Positions 8,947-18,598 are shown, counted from the stretch's first letter. The stretch: 64,000 nucleotides of DNA from Cobetia sp. cqz5-12 (GCF_016495405.1 NZ_CP044522.1:3457638-3521637); one strand, 5' to 3'. Notes: generated by a model not told the origin, from the letters alone. Program-made: numbers and translations.

Positions 8947-9428
8947 GGGGCTTCTCCTCAGGAGCATGAAGCAGGGGGGCAGGGTTCGGACAACGCGTGC
9001 AGGGTGTCGTGGCCAGCCATGACGTCATCTGATGACGTGGCGTGGGTTCGGCGTCAGGGACCGACCCCGGGCTTTGAGGCCTGGCACGATTCGAATCGGT
9101 GAATTCTACAGGTCACGATTCGACACCACGGTGCCAAGAAGGAAACAGTGTGATGTCACTGGGCTCATCATGGTCATGCAGATGCTGTCTCGCATGCCAC
9201 ACAGTATAGCGTTTCACGCCTTGTCATCGGCAGTTGTTTGCATGACATCGGTCCGCCTGGGGGCTGGGTCGGTAGCGGTCGAGGATGATGGCGACGCACC
9301 GAAGCGAGGACTCCCGCGAAGGCAGGTGATTGCCTGGTATGGACGAGAGTGTCGCAGACGCGTCTGACAGTGGCGTATCCGGCATCTGTACTTTCATGAG
9401 AATAAAGTGAAATGTAGCGAGGGTCCTC
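8947..9428. other. intergenic region between divergent oxidoreductase and MFS genes
   Basis: About 480 bp without a convincing gene. Besides the dyad at 9019-9038 I see no clear sigma-70 promoter and no RNA gene. The short open frames here lack start signals and family resemblance. Confidence 0.6.
9019..9038. promoter_or_regulatory. candidate operator with three ATGACGT half-sites
   Basis: The segment contains the 10-bp palindrome ATGACGTCAT (9019-9028), then CTG, then another ATGACGT (9032-9038). ACGTCAT and ATGACGT form a perfect 7-bp dyad around CTG. It lies about 75 bp upstream of the 2Fe-2S subunit start. A dimeric regulator is a plausible binder, but the family is unknown. Confidence 0.35.
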
Positions 9429-9560
9429 ATGGAGGACGTTCCGCCCATGGCCAGCACCGGGTGCAGGGACTGCAAGAACTGCAAGAACTACGACAACAAC
9501 GACAACAACGACAACAACGACAACAACGATTCCCGGCATGAGGATCTGACATGCAACTGA
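9429..9560 (+). CDS. possible 43-aa leader peptide with CKNCKN and (DNN)4
   Basis: A short frame from ATG 9429 to TGA 9558-9560, with GAGGG five bases before the ATG. It would encode a peptide beginning MEDVPPMASTGCRDCKNCKN, followed by Tyr, four Asp-Asn-Asn units and a tail ending LTCN. The frame overlaps the start of the MFS gene by 10 bases, so translation could be coupled and could control access to the MFS ribosome binding site (GAGGAT at 9540-9545). I recognise no homologue. It may equally be non-coding repeat DNA, so treat it as a candidate only. Confidence 0.35.
   Translation: MEDVPPMASTGCRDCKNCKNYDNNDNNDNNDNNDSRHEDLTCN
9491..9526 (+). repeat. tandem 9-bp microsatellite, 4 copies of CGACAACAA
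   Basis: Four perfect units at 9491-9499, 9500-9508, 9509-9517 and 9518-9526, ending 24 bp before the MFS start codon. Just upstream, TGCAAGAAC also occurs twice (9471-9479 and 9480-9488). Unit length is a multiple of three, so copy number changes would not shift the leader frame but would change the length of the leader. Confidence 0.9.
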
Positions 9561-10741
9561 ACTGGAAGGCGGCAATCGCGCTGGCAGCGCTGATACTCGC
9601 CATCAACACCGGCGCGCGGCAGGCGATGGGCTTCATGCTGCCACCGATGGCCAATGAGCTTGCCTGGGGCATGGGCAGTCTGTCATTCGCGCTCGCCATC
9701 CAGAATCTGGTCTTCGGGCTGGCCGCGCCCATCGCCAGCAAGCTGTCTGACCGCTTCGGTACCCTCAGCGTCTTTCTGGTCGGCAGCCTGTGCTATGCGG
9801 TCGGCATGGGCATCACCGCCCTCTGGCCGACCCCGACAGTGTGGATGCTGGGCGCCGGCGTGCTGGCCGGCATCGGCATCGGGGCGACCACCTTCCCGCT
9901 GGTGCTGGCCGCCGTCACGCGCGTGGTCCCCCTCCAGCATCGTGGCATCGGGCTGGGCATCGCCTCGGCCGGCGGCTCCTTCGGGCAACTGATCTACTCG
10001 GTCGCGACCCCGATGCTGGTGCTGATCGACTGGAAGATCGCCATGCTGGCGCTCGGCGCCAGCTGTCTGCTGCTGATTCCCATGGCCCTGCCCTTGCTGC
10101 GTCGCCCGCCGGCCGGCAGTGAAACACAGGCAGAGGATATCCCGAGCCAGGGCCCGCTGCTGCAGGACCGGCGCTTTCTGGCACTGGCCGGCGGCTTCTT
10201 CGTCTGCGGCGTGCACGTCGCCTTCATCGCCACCCACCTGCCCAATTTCGTGGTCGCCTGCGGTCTGCCCCTGAACGTGGCCGGCAACACGCTGGCGATC
10301 ATCGGCGCGCTCAATATCGCCGGTACCATCCTGTTCGGTGCCTGGGGCGGACGCCGTCACCCGCCGCAGCTATTGATGCTGATCTATCTGTGCCGCGCCG
10401 CGCTGGTAATGGCGATGGTGGTCATCCCGCCCAGCAGCATGCTGCTCTACGCCTTCGGCGCGATCATGGGCATTCTGTGGCTGTCGACGGTGCCGCTGAC
10501 CAGCCAGGCCGTCGCGCTCTACTTCGGTCAGAAGCGTCAGGCCTTCGTGTTCGGCATGGTGCTGGCCGCGCATCAGGTCGGTGCCTTCCTGGGGGCCTGG
10601 GGCGGTGGCGTGGTCTATCAGCTGACCGGCAGCTACGACCTGCTGTGGATCGCCAGCGGCATCTTCGGTCTGCTGGCCGCGCTCGTACACTGGCCGGTGC
10701 GCCGCGAGCCCAAGCGCTTGGTGCAGCCACAACTGGCCTGA
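9551..10741 (+). CDS. MFS transporter
   Basis: A 396-residue major facilitator with about 12 hydrophobic segments. TM1 begins at residue 6, and the loop between TM2 and TM3 has ASKLSDRFGT, matching the MFS motif GxxxDRxGxR in weakened form. A glycine-rich TM4-TM5 region, LAGIGIGATTFPLVLAAV then GLGIASAGGSFGQLIYS, recalls the oxalate/formate and monocarboxylate antiporter group. The start ATG at 9551 has GAGGAT upstream. It converges with astB and shares the terminator. No substrate can be read from the sequence. The arginine catabolic genes next door run in the opposite direction, so a shared role is only a guess. Confidence 0.88.
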   Translation: MQLNWKAAIALAALILAINTGARQAMGFMLPPMANELAWGMGSLSFALAIQNLVFGLAAPIASKLSDRFGTLSVFLVGSLCYAVGMGITALWPTPTVWMLGAGVLAGIGIGATTFPLVLAAVTRVVPLQHRGIGLGIASAGGSFGQLIYSVATPMLVLIDWKIAMLALGASCLLLIPMALPLLRRPPAGSETQAEDIPSQGPLLQDRRFLALAGGFFVCGVHVAFIATHLPNFVVACGLPLNVAGNTLAIIGALNIAGTILFGAWGGRRHPPQLLMLIYLCRAALVMAMVVIPPSSMLLYAFGAIMGILWLSTVPLTSQAVALYFGQKRQAFVFGMVLAAHQVGAFLGAWGGGVVYQLTGSYDLLWIASGIFGLLAALVHWPVRREPKRLVQPQLA

Positions 10742-10783
10742 GTCGCGTCACGGTATCTGCTTCTCAAATTTCAGACCACACCT

Positions 10784-10836
10784 CCACAACGACACAGCCC
10801 CCATCGGCGAACCCGATGGGGGCTGTGTCGTTGTGG
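10784..10836. terminator. bidirectional terminator between MFS and astB
   Basis: A perfect 24-bp inverted repeat (10784-10807 and 10813-10836, 5-base loop) with core ACAGCCCCCATCGG. It separates two convergent genes. It lacks a marked T run but is very stable. Confidence 0.8.
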
Positions 10837-10852
10837 ACTTCAGCGAGGGCGA

Positions 10853-12199
10853 TCAGCGCTGGAAAGCGTAGACATTGCCGACCTTCAACAGCCGCGTCAG
10901 CTCATCCAGTGCCGCCAGTGTCTCCTCGGCCAGCTGCGGGTCAGCGAGATCCGCCGGTGTCAGGCTGTCACGGTAATGACGCTTGACCCAGTCACCCAGC
11001 TCGCCGTGCAGCTGATCCGTCATCATCACGCGCCCGGACAGCGCGGCGCGCTCGGCGTCACTCAGTACCACACGCAGCCGCAGGCAGGCCGGGCCGCCGC
11101 CATTGCGCATGCTCTGCTTTACGTCCTTGACCAGCACTTCCCCGATCGGGTTCGGGCCAGCCAGAATCGCATTCTGCAACGCATTCCATACCGCCTCATT
11201 CTCCTGACACTCCCCTGGCACCACCAGTGTCATGCTGCCATCGTCATTGGAGAGCAGCTGCGAGTTGAAGAGGTAGGAGGAGACGGCATCCTCGAGGCTG
11301 ACGGCTTCCAGCGGCACGCGGATCGGGATCAGCGGTGTGGACAGTTTCGCGCGAAGCTCGTTGAGCGCCGCCTCCTCATCGCGGAAGGCCAGCTCGTGGT
11401 AGAACAGCACCGGGCCATTGCCCACCGCAATCACATCGTTATGGAAGACGCCGGCATCGATGGCGTCCGGATGCTGCTGGGCGAACACCACCTGAGACTC
11501 GCTCAAACCATGCTGACGCGCGACGGCCTGACTGGCTTCCAGCGTCTGGCGCGCCGGATAGCGACGCGGTTCGACGCCGTCACCGCCGAAGGCCTGACGG
11601 CCATAGACGTAGAGATGCACGCCCGGCCCGCCGTGGCCATCGCACAGCCGCGTGTGGTTTGCGGCGCCTTCATCGGAGAAGGCCGGCGTCGCGGGCAGCG
11701 CAGCGTGATGGGCGAAGTGTGCATCATCAGCGAAGATGGCGCCAAGGATGCGTCCGGTGGTCGCGGGCTCCAGGTAGCGGTGGAAGCTGGATTGCAGGTT
11801 GGCCGGCGTGAAATGCACGCGGCCATCACCGCTGTCGCGCGAGGGCGTGACGGTGGCGGCATTGGCCGTCCACATGCTGGAGGCGGAACATACTGCGCGC
11901 AGCAGCTGCGGGGCCTGCTCACTGGCTGCCTTCAGCACCTGGGCGTTGCTGCCGGTGAAGCCGAGATCACGCAGTGCGCCAAGGTCCGGGCGCTGCTGCG
12001 GCAGTAAAATCCCCTGTGCATAACCCAGATCCGCCAGCGACTTCATCTTGTCGAGGCCCTGCAGCGCCGCTTCGCGCGGGTTGGAGGCCAGGCCGCCGTG
12101 GCGCATCGAGGCCACGTTGCCATGGGCCAGACCGGCGTAGTTGTGGGTCGGGCCTACCAGGCCATCGAAATTGATCTCGTGATACAGGGTGTCGGACAT
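10853..12199 (-). CDS. astB: N-succinylarginine dihydrolase
   Basis: A 448-residue cytoplasmic enzyme that converts N2-succinylarginine to N2-succinylornithine, CO2 and two ammonia, the second step of the arginine succinyltransferase pathway. The N-terminus [20 protein letters not shown] and the segment [14 protein letters not shown] are characteristic of AstB/AruB, and the length matches the family (about 445). ATG at 12199 has GGAG six bases upstream. It is the last gene of the operon, 100 bp after astD, and is followed by a stable terminator. The order C-F-G-D-B is that of Pseudomonas aru genes. The E. coli order astCADBE ends with astE, which is not here, so the final succinylglutamate desuccinylase must lie elsewhere. 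Confidence 0.96.
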   Translation of the reverse strand: MSDTLYHEINFDGLVGPTHNYAGLAHGNVASMRHGGLASNPREAALQGLDKMKSLADLGYAQGILLPQQRPDLGALRDLGFTGSNAQVLKAASEQAPQLLRAVCSASSMWTANAATVTPSRDSGDGRVHFTPANLQSSFHRYLEPATTGRILGAIFADDAHFAHHAALPATPAFSDEGAANHTRLCDGHGGPGVHLYVYGRQAFGGDGVEPRRYPARQTLEASQAVARQHGLSESQVVFAQQHPDAIDAGVFHNDVIAVGNGPVLFYHELAFRDEEAALNELRAKLSTPLIPIRVPLEAVSLEDAVSSYLFNSQLLSNDDGSMTLVVPGECQENEAVWNALQNAILAGPNPIGEVLVKDVKQSMRNGGGPACLRLRVVLSDAERAALSGRVMMTDQLHGELGDWVKRHYRDSLTPADLADPQLAEETLAALDELTRLLKVGNVYAFQR

Positions 12200-12299
12200 G
12201 AAGGTCTCCTGCCACGACGCCTTGGCACCTCAGGGAGCAGGCACGGCAAGCGTCGTGGTCAACAATGGGTAAGCGGCAGCGGTGCCCCAACGGACGGCC

Positions 12300-13799
12300 T
12301 TACAGACGGATACCGGCCGGCAGGGTCGCGGGCAGCGCCAGTGCCTCGGCTTCCATCGAGGCGACCGGATAGCTGACATAGTCGGCCGCGTAATAGGCGC
12401 TGGGACGGTGGTTGCCGCTGTCGCCGATGCCACCGAAGGGCGCGTCGCCGGAGGCACCGGTGGTCTGGCGGTTCCAGTTGACGATGCCGGCGCGAATGCG
12501 CAGCAGGAAGTCGTCCCAGTCAGCACGCTCACCGCCGATCAGCCCGGCCGAGAGGCCGTAGCGGGTGTCATTGGCCAGCGCGATGGCCTCGTCCCAGTCG
12601 GTGTAGCGATGGATCTTGAGCAGCGGGCCAAAGAACTCCTCGTCCTCGAGCGCAAGGCCGGTGACATCGATCAGCGCCGGGCTGAGCAGACTGGTGCCCT
12701 CTTCCAGCTGCTGCATGCGCACGATGACGTTGCCGCCCAGCGCTTCGAGATCATCCTGCGCCTTGAGCAGGCCCTCGGCCGCCGCGACGCTTGCCAGACC
12801 GCCATAGAAGGGGGCGTCCTGCTCGAACTGCCCCGCCACCCGCAGCTCGCGCAGCGCCGTGGCCAGTGTCTCGATCAGGCGATCACCGACCTCGCCCTGC
12901 GGCACGATCAGGCGCCGCGCACAGGTACAGCGCTGACCGCCCGAGGCGAAGGCCGACTGGATGATCGCCAGCACCGCGGCGGCTTCATCCTGCACATCAC
13001 GCACCACCAGCGGGTTGTTGCCACCCAGCTCCAGCGCCAGCAGCTTGCCGACCTGACCGGCGAACTGACGGTGCAGCAACTTGCCGACCTTGGCACTGCC
13101 GGTGAACAGCAGCCCATCGATACCCTCGGACTGGGACAGCGCCTGGCCGACGTCCGCCGCGCCCTGCACCAGATTGATCACGCCGGCCGGCAGGCCCGCG
13201 GCCTCCCAGCATTGCAGGGTGAGATCGGCGGTGGCAGGGGTCAGCTCGGATGGCTTGAACACGCAGGCATTGCCCGCCAGCAGCGCCGGGACCATGTGGC
13301 CGTTGGGCAGGTGCCCCGGGAAGTTGTAGGGGCCGAAGACGGCCATCACGCCGTGCGGGCGGTGGCGCAGGACCGCCTGGGTGCCCGCGACATCCTTGGC
13401 ACGCTCGCCGGTGCGCTCGTGATAAGCCTTCACCGAGATCGCGATCTTGCCGATCATCGCGCCGACCTCGGTACGCGCTTCCCACAGCGGCTTGCCGGTT
13501 TCACTGGCGATGCTGATCGCCAGCGCTTCACGATGCTGCTCCAGCTGATCGCGGAAGCGTTCCACCACCGCCAGACGCGCCTCGAAACCCAGACGCGCCC
13601 AGGCCGGGAATGCCTGACGCGCTGCCGCGACGGCCTGCTCGACCTGCTCGGCAGTGGCCGAGGCGCCCTGCCACAGAGGTGCGTGGGAGACGGGGTCGGT
13701 CTTGGTGAAGGACGCGGCCTCGCCTGCTTGCCACGCGCCGTCGATGAAGAGCTGTTGACGCACGTTGAGTGTGGCGGGAGTCGAATTCGTAGTGGTCAT
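12300..13799 (-). CDS. astD: succinylglutamate semialdehyde dehydrogenase
   Basis: A 499-residue NAD-dependent aldehyde dehydrogenase that oxidises N-succinylglutamate 5-semialdehyde to N-succinylglutamate, the fourth step of the pathway. Hallmarks are the nucleotide-binding [15 protein letters not shown], the catalytic-glutamate motif [13 protein letters not shown] and the catalytic cysteine in [12 protein letters not shown] chose ATG at 13799 ([10 protein letters not shown]) because GAGG lies six bases upstream. The ATG four codons earlier has no SD. The gene is separated from aruG by a 150-bp spacer that holds two stem-loops. The length agrees with AstD/AruD (about 490). Confidence 0.96.
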   Translation of the reverse strand: MTTTNSTPATLNVRQQLFIDGAWQAGEAASFTKTDPVSHAPLWQGASATAEQVEQAVAAARQAFPAWARLGFEARLAVVERFRDQLEQHREALAISIASETGKPLWEARTEVGAMIGKIAISVKAYHERTGERAKDVAGTQAVLRHRPHGVMAVFGPYNFPGHLPNGHMVPALLAGNACVFKPSELTPATADLTLQCWEAAGLPAGVINLVQGAADVGQALSQSEGIDGLLFTGSAKVGKLLHRQFAGQVGKLLALELGGNNPLVVRDVQDEAAAVLAIIQSAFASGGQRCTCARRLIVPQGEVGDRLIETLATALRELRVAGQFEQDAPFYGGLASVAAAEGLLKAQDDLEALGGNVIVRMQQLEEGTSLLSPALIDVTGLALEDEEFFGPLLKIHRYTDWDEAIALANDTRYGLSAGLIGGERADWDDFLLRIRAGIVNWNRQTTGASGDAPFGGIGDSGNHRPSAYYAADYVSYPVASMEAEALALPATLPAGIRL

Positions 13800-13853
13800 G
13801 GCATGCCTCATCGAAAGGGCGCGCCGCGCGAGCGACGCTGAACAAGGAGATAA

Positions 13854-13912
13854 CGGGGCAGTTGGCGATCTGCCCCGCTGATGGCAAAAGAACGCAAGGC
13901 GATTCGCCTGCG
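13854..13912 (-). other. two stem-loops in the aruG-astD spacer
   Basis: Stem 1 is CGGGGCAG/CTGCCCCG (13854-13861 and 13870-13877, 8-base loop). Stem 2 is CGCA-A-GGCG/CGCCTGCG (13893-13901 and 13905-13912, one bulged A). All other astC-aruF-aruG junctions overlap, so this structured spacer stands out. It could adjust the relative expression of distal genes by partial termination or RNA processing. No T tract is evident. Confidence 0.5.
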
Positions 13913-13949
13913 AGATGGCGCGAAGAAGCAGATGCCCGTGGCGGACGCT

Positions 13950-14981
13950 TCAGCCGGCCAGCACGCGCAGCGTGTCGCCGCCGGTGACGCCGAGGCGTTC
14001 GGCCTCATCACGGTGAAGGCGGACATGGCAGGCGCCGGCGGCGTCCCGGGTGACGTCGTGGCTGATCCAGCTGGCACGGAAGTCCGCCATGCCGGTGGTG
14101 GCAGCCATCACGGCGGGACGCTCGCAGGCCGGGGCATCAGAGGCGATCACCTCGACACTCGCCAGCTGGCTGTCACGCACGGCGCGCACATCATCGATAT
14201 AGGCCTCGACCGTCGGGCCGCCATCAAAGATGTCGACATAGCCTTCCCAGCGCAGCCCTTCCTTCTTGAGCATCGCCACCGCCGGGCGGGTGTGCTCATG
14301 CACCTGACCGATGGCAGCCCGCGCAGACTCGGAGAGAAACGGCGTATAGATCGGGAACTTGGGCATCAGCTCGCCGATGAAGCTCTTCTGGCCCATGCCG
14401 GTGAGACGGTCGGCCTCATTGAAGTCCATCGGGAAGAAGTGGCTGCCCAGACACTCCCAGAACGGGCTGCGCCCTTCGGGCGTGAAGACACCGCGCATCT
14501 CGGCCAGCACCTTGTCGGGGAAGGCCGCGCGGAACTGGGCCATGAACAGCCAGCGCACCTTGGAGAGCAGCGCACCATTGCGGTCCTTGCGCCAGCCCTC
14601 ACGCAGGAACAGCGAGCAGACCTCGGCATCGCCGGTATGGTCAGAACACAGCGTCAGCGTATCCAGGGTGCGATGCAGATCGAGCTGCACCGAGGAATGC
14701 GCCAGCGACCCGAGGCGATAGTGATAGAACGGTGCATCGGTACCTACGCAGGCCTCGATGGCGCAGCAGCCCGCGATGCTGCCGTCGCGATCATCCTCGA
14801 GCACGAAGAAGTACAGGCGATCGTCGCTGGGCTCCCGGCCCTCAAAGGCCGCCAGGGTGCGCTCTATCTTGGCACTGAGAAACTCATGATTGTCCGGCAG
14901 CGAGGTGAAGCCGACGCCGGTTTCCCGTGCCAGTACCTTGAGACCTTCGATATCGTGTCGAGCGATAGGACGAATGCGCAT
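13950..14981 (-). CDS. aruG: arginine N-succinyltransferase, second subunit (AruG-type)
   Basis: A 343-residue GNAT-type subunit of arginine/ornithine succinyltransferase, which uses succinyl-CoA in the first step of the pathway. It opens [20 protein letters not shown] and contains YFFVLEDDRDGSIAGCCAIE, SPFWECLGSHFFPMDFNEAD, and PIYTPFLSESARAAIGQVHE, all typical of AstA paralogues. In Pseudomonas two such paralogues form a heteromer, and the same arrangement is seen here. Its start overlaps the upstream subunit stop as TAATG. Assignment of F versus G rests on gene order, since the two subunits are similar to each other. Confidence 0.92.
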   Translation of the reverse strand: MRIRPIARHDIEGLKVLARETGVGFTSLPDNHEFLSAKIERTLAAFEGREPSDDRLYFFVLEDDRDGSIAGCCAIEACVGTDAPFYHYRLGSLAHSSVQLDLHRTLDTLTLCSDHTGDAEVCSLFLREGWRKDRNGALLSKVRWLFMAQFRAAFPDKVLAEMRGVFTPEGRSPFWECLGSHFFPMDFNEADRLTGMGQKSFIGELMPKFPIYTPFLSESARAAIGQVHEHTRPAVAMLKKEGLRWEGYVDIFDGGPTVEAYIDDVRAVRDSQLASVEVIASDAPACERPAVMAATTGMADFRASWISHDVTRDAAGACHVRLHRDEAERLGVTGGDTLRVLAG

Positions 14982-16069
14982 TACAGCTCTCCCTCATCGA
15001 CCGCCGGCAAGGGCATCGGTACCGCAAGCACCGCACGCCCCTCTTCCACGCCCAATACCTCGGCCTGTTGCGGCGTCAGCATCAGCTGGCCGGTCGGCGT
15101 CAGGGCATAGCGCGCCAGCACGCAGCGGAAATCGCCAAGCCGCTGGTTGGCGACCATCGCCGGCACCGCATCCGGCAGGCTTTCCTGCGGACGGATACGC
15201 ACCGGGTGCCAACCGCACTGCTTGAAGGTGTGCAGACGTTCGCACTCCGCCAGCAGCAAGGGGCCCGCATCGAAGATGTCGACGTGGCGCGAGCGCGAGA
15301 AGCCTTCGGCGAGCATCTCCTGCATGGCGTACTCATGGCGCGGATTCTCACGCCCGATGGCGGCACGCGCCTGGGGGGTGAGCAGCGGCAGATAGAGCGG
15401 GAACGGCGGCATGACCTCGGCGATGAAGCTCTTGGAGCGCACGCCTGCCATCTGATTGATTTCATTGAAATCACGATCAAAGAAGTGCTGGCCGACACTG
15501 TCCCAGAACGGGCTGACCTGACGCTCGTCGCGCGTTTCCAGATAGCCCGGGAAGGCCACCGCCAGTTCATTGGCGAAGCGTTCCGGGTACTGGGCGATGA
15601 ACATCAGACGTGCGCGACGCAGCAGGCTGTCCGCATCCGTCTCGCGGTAGCGGGCATCCAGCGACAGCGCACACAGCAGCGTGGCATCCGACACCTCATG
15701 CGACAGCGACAGCGTCTGCACTTCGTGGCGCACGTTGAGCTGCTGCGAGGCGTGGATCAGCGTTTCCTGACGATAGGTGTAGTAGGCCTCCCGCGCGCCA
15801 GCCTCGGCACGCAGCGAGGCGGTACCGACCACTTCGCCGCTGTCGAGATCTTCCAGCACGAAGCAGTAGATCTCGTCGCCCGGGAAGTCGATCTCGGCAC
15901 GCAGGCTGCGCTGGGAGCGCAGAATGCGCTCCTCGAGGCGATCACGATGTGCCGGCAGATTGGTCAGGCGTGGCGTGGCCGTGGCCGCGAGCCGCTCGAG
16001 GGCGAGCAGATCGCGGCTTTCGGCAGGCCGTACCACCAGCATCGGGGCACTGCTCATGGCGCTGCTCAT
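14981..16069 (-). CDS. aruF: arginine N-succinyltransferase, first subunit (AruF-type)
   Basis: A 362-residue paralogue of the neighbouring subunit. Shared family blocks are [58 protein letters not shown] and [17 protein letters not shown]. Its start (ATG 16069) overlaps the astC stop by four bases (ATGA) and its stop overlaps the next start by one, so the three genes are translationally coupled. A second in-frame ATG (MSSAP) 12 bases downstream is a possible alternative start. With its partner it would transfer succinyl from succinyl-CoA to the alpha-amino group of arginine. The pair of subunits, rather than a single AstA, supports a Pseudomonas/Halomonas-like lineage. Confidence 0.92.
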   Translation of the reverse strand: MSSAMSSAPMLVVRPAESRDLLALERLAATATPRLTNLPAHRDRLEERILRSQRSLRAEIDFPGDEIYCFVLEDLDSGEVVGTASLRAEAGAREAYYTYRQETLIHASQQLNVRHEVQTLSLSHEVSDATLLCALSLDARYRETDADSLLRRARLMFIAQYPERFANELAVAFPGYLETRDERQVSPFWDSVGQHFFDRDFNEINQMAGVRSKSFIAEVMPPFPLYLPLLTPQARAAIGRENPRHEYAMQEMLAEGFSRSRHVDIFDAGPLLLAECERLHTFKQCGWHPVRIRPQESLPDAVPAMVANQRLGDFRCVLARYALTPTGQLMLTPQQAEVLGVEEGRAVLAVPMPLPAVDEGEL

Positions 16070-17286
16070 GCAGATGCAGAGGCGGCGATGAAGCTCGCCA
16101 CGGCGCGGTCGAGCTTGTCGAGACCGCTCTGGATCTCTTCCTCACTGATCACCAGCGACGGCGCCAGACGCAGCACGTCAGGGCCGGCGATCAGCACCAT
16201 CAAGCCTTCTTCCATCGCCAGGTTGAGAATGTCCTTGGCACGCCCGGCGTAGTCCGGGGCCATCTGGGCACCGATCAACAGTCCCATGCCACGTACTTCC
16301 TTGAAGACACCGTGACGCTTGGCGATGCCTTCCAGACCGTTGCGCAGCAACGCGTGGCGGTGTGCGACGCCCTCGAGCACTTCCGGCGTGTCGATGGTCT
16401 CGAGCGCCGCCAGACCCACGGCACACGCCAGCGGGTTGCCGCCATAGGTGGAACCGTGAGTGCCGATGGCCATGGCCGGTGCGATGCGATCGGTGGTCAG
16501 CATGGCGCCCAGCGGGAAGCCGCCGCCGATGCCCTTGGCGGTGGTCAGGATGTCCGGTACCACACCGAAGTGCTGGTAGGCGTACAGATGGCCGGTACGC
16601 CCGGCACCGCTCTGGACTTCATCGAAGATCAAGAGCGCATCGTGCTGATCACACAGTTCACGCAGGCCTTCCAGGAATGCCTGCTCACCCGGGATGATGC
16701 CGCCCTCGCCCTGCAGTGGCTCGACGATGATCGCGCAGGTGTCATCGCCCATCAGCTCGCGCACGGAGTCGAGGTTGTTGAATTCGGCGTGCTGGATACC
16801 GCCCGGAATCGGTCCGAAGCCCTGGGAGTACTTGGGCTGGCCGCCGACGCTGACGGTGAAGAAGGTGCGGCCATGGAAGGACTGACGGAAGGAGATGATC
16901 TTGTCCTTCTTCTCGCCATGGGTGTCGTGGGCGAAACGGCGTGCCAGCTTGAGCGCGGCTTCGTTGGCCTCACCACCGGAGGAGCAGAAGTAGACCTTGT
17001 CGGCGAAGGTGCGCTCGGTCAGCGCCTTGGCCAGCGCCAGGGCCGGCTCGTTGGTGTAGACGTTGGACAGGTGCCAGACCTTGTCGGCCTGATCCTTGAT
17101 CGCCTTGACCAGTGCCGGGTGGCAGTGACCCAGCGAGGTGACGGCGATGCCGCCGGCGAAGTCGATGTACTCACGACCTTCCTGATCCCACAGACGGCTC
17201 CCCTCGCCGCGTACCGGAATGGCAGCCTGGGGTGCGTAGTTGGGCACCATGGCATGGTCGAAATCGGCACGGGTCAGCTGAGTCAT
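16066..17286 (-). CDS. astC: succinylornithine transaminase / acetylornithine aminotransferase
   Basis: A 406-residue class III PLP aminotransferase, first gene of the arginine operon. It moves the delta-amino group of succinylornithine to 2-oxoglutarate; members often also work on acetylornithine. Visible signatures are [16 protein letters not shown], the [14 protein letters not shown] strand with the PLP-contacting aspartate, and [16 protein letters not shown] with the catalytic lysine. The start ATG at 17286 ([10 protein letters not shown]) has GAGGAAGAG upstream, and the upstream in-frame extension to 17379 looks like leader DNA. The promoter region between this gene and the regulator gene holds two CTGAAAG repeats and a TATACT box. 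Confidence 0.95.
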   Translation of the reverse strand: MTQLTRADFDHAMVPNYAPQAAIPVRGEGSRLWDQEGREYIDFAGGIAVTSLGHCHPALVKAIKDQADKVWHLSNVYTNEPALALAKALTERTFADKVYFCSSGGEANEAALKLARRFAHDTHGEKKDKIISFRQSFHGRTFFTVSVGGQPKYSQGFGPIPGGIQHAEFNNLDSVRELMGDDTCAIIVEPLQGEGGIIPGEQAFLEGLRELCDQHDALLIFDEVQSGAGRTGHLYAYQHFGVVPDILTTAKGIGGGFPLGAMLTTDRIAPAMAIGTHGSTYGGNPLACAVGLAALETIDTPEVLEGVAHRHALLRNGLEGIAKRHGVFKEVRGMGLLIGAQMAPDYAGRAKDILNLAMEEGLMVLIAGPDVLRLAPSLVISEEEIQSGLDKLDRAVASFIAASASA

Positions 17287-17356
17287 CGTCTCTTCCTCAT
17301 TGCGGGGTCTTGGCGTGGCCGGCCGATGATCGGCGAGCCACGGGTCATGACACTCG

Positions 17357-17432
17357 AGTATAGGGAGGCGAGATGACAAAGACTTTCAGCGAAAGGACGG
17401 TGACTTATGTCAGGAGACGGCTTTCAGTGACA
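17357..17432 (-). promoter_or_regulatory. candidate ast operon promoter with ArgR-like direct repeats
   Basis: On the minus strand, TGTCACTGAAAGCC (17419-17432) and TTTCGCTGAAAGTC (17381-17394) form a direct repeat 38 bp apart, and TATACT (17357-17362) is a good -10 without a clear -35. This suits an activator-dependent promoter. The repeat resembles the TGTCGC-type half-sites reported for Pseudomonas ArgR, from memory. Confidence 0.4.
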
Positions 17433-17442
17433 ATGACGCGCC

Positions 17443-18444
17443 TCAGGCCTGCAGCATGAGACGTTCGTCGCGGGGGCTGCGCCCGAAATGGTTGCGAAAC
17501 GCCGTGGAGAAGTGAGCGGCGCTGGAAAAGCCGGTAGCCAGCGCGATCTCGCCGATCGGCTGATCGCTCTCGCGCAGCAGCTGGCGCGAGCGCGCCAGAC
17601 GCAGATCCAGATAGTAGCGGCTGGGCACCGCCTGCAGATGCTTCTTGAACAGTCGCTCCAGCTGACGCCGCGAGATGCCGAGGTGCTCGCCGATCTCGTG
17701 GGTGGACAGTGGCTCCTCGATATTGGCCTCCATCAGGGTCACGGCCTCGACCAGAGGTTGCGGCGCATGGGCGAAACGGTTCTTGAGCGGCACGTGCTGT
17801 GGCTCGTCCGCCAGCCGGATGCGCTCGCAGACGAAGTGCTCGGAGACCTTCTCGGCCAGCGCGCGGCCATGCTGCTGGGCGATCAGCGTCATCATCATGT
17901 CCATCGCCGCGGTACCACCGCCGCAGGTGACACGATCGCGGTCCAGCTCATAAAGCTGATGGGAGACGTTGACCTGCGGGAAGTCGCGGCGGAAGGGTTC
18001 GGCGCGCTGCCAGTGAATCGTCGCACGATAACCATCGAGCAACCCGGCGCGGGCCAGCTCACGGGTACCGGTGGAGATGCCACCCAGCATCACGCCACGC
18101 TCGGCCAGACGCTTGAGCCAGGCCAGCAGCGCGGGATTCGAGGCCACCTCCTGCAGGCCCGCCTCGCCCGCCGGCTGAGCACCGCATACGAACAAGGCGT
18201 CCAGATGGCGCGAATCACTGGCGACCAGACTGTCCGGTGACAGATTCAAGCCCGCCGCGGACGCCACGCCTCGTCCATCCAGCCCGAAGGTGACGGCCCG
18301 ATAGAGTGTCTGTCCCGCGAGCTGGTTGGCCACCTGCAGCGGCTCCAGCGCACAGGCCTGGGACAACAACGAGAAGCCGGGCAACAGCACGAAGCCGATC
18401 TGGCGTTGCTGGGCCTGGGGGGAAACCAATGAATCCACGGGCAT
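17443..18444 (-). CDS. GlxA/ArgR-type AraC-family regulator
   Basis: An approximately 333-residue transcription factor. The N-terminal two-thirds are a DJ-1/PfpI-like amidotransferase-fold domain (IGFVLLPGFSLLSQACALEP, then GVMLGGISTGTRELARAGLL). The C-terminal 100 residues are an AraC DNA-binding domain with two helix-turn-helix units (HEIGEHLGISRRQLERLFKK and IGEIALATGFSSAAHFSTAF). This is the architecture of Pseudomonas ArgR. It lies immediately upstream of astC on the same strand, so arginine-responsive control of the operon is likely but inferred. Start is uncertain: ATG 18444 gives a family-like length, and an upstream ATG at 18504 is also open; neither has a strong SD. Confidence 0.85.
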   Translation of the reverse strand: MPVDSLVSPQAQQRQIGFVLLPGFSLLSQACALEPLQVANQLAGQTLYRAVTFGLDGRGVASAAGLNLSPDSLVASDSRHLDALFVCGAQPAGEAGLQEVASNPALLAWLKRLAERGVMLGGISTGTRELARAGLLDGYRATIHWQRAEPFRRDFPQVNVSHQLYELDRDRVTCGGGTAAMDMMMTLIAQQHGRALAEKVSEHFVCERIRLADEPQHVPLKNRFAHAPQPLVEAVTLMEANIEEPLSTHEIGEHLGISRRQLERLFKKHLQAVPSRYYLDLRLARSRQLLRESDQPIGEIALATGFSSAAHFSTAFRNHFGRSPRDERLMLQA

Positions 18445-18562
18445 GGGTGTGTGTCGAGGTCCATCGCGTGAGGGTGGGGAAAACCTGCCGCCATATTGTG
18501 CCATGCCTCTGGCACTTGTGCCTGGCCCGGACTGGCATGACGCTCAAGATGAGGCCGCCACA

Positions 18563-18598
18563 TACGACAACGCCACCCCGAAGGATGGCGTTGTCGTA
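18563..18598 (-). terminator. hairpin after fabV
   Basis: A 13-bp perfect stem (TACGACAACGCCA at 18563-18575, complement at 18586-18598), 21 bases past the fabV stop on the minus strand. It lacks a T run but separates fabV from the regulator gene. Confidence 0.6.

Noticed and set aside
9174..9575. Minus-strand frame with a run of about 20 valines
   Set aside because: It is the reverse reading of the CGACAACAA microsatellite; there is no SD or coding pattern around it.
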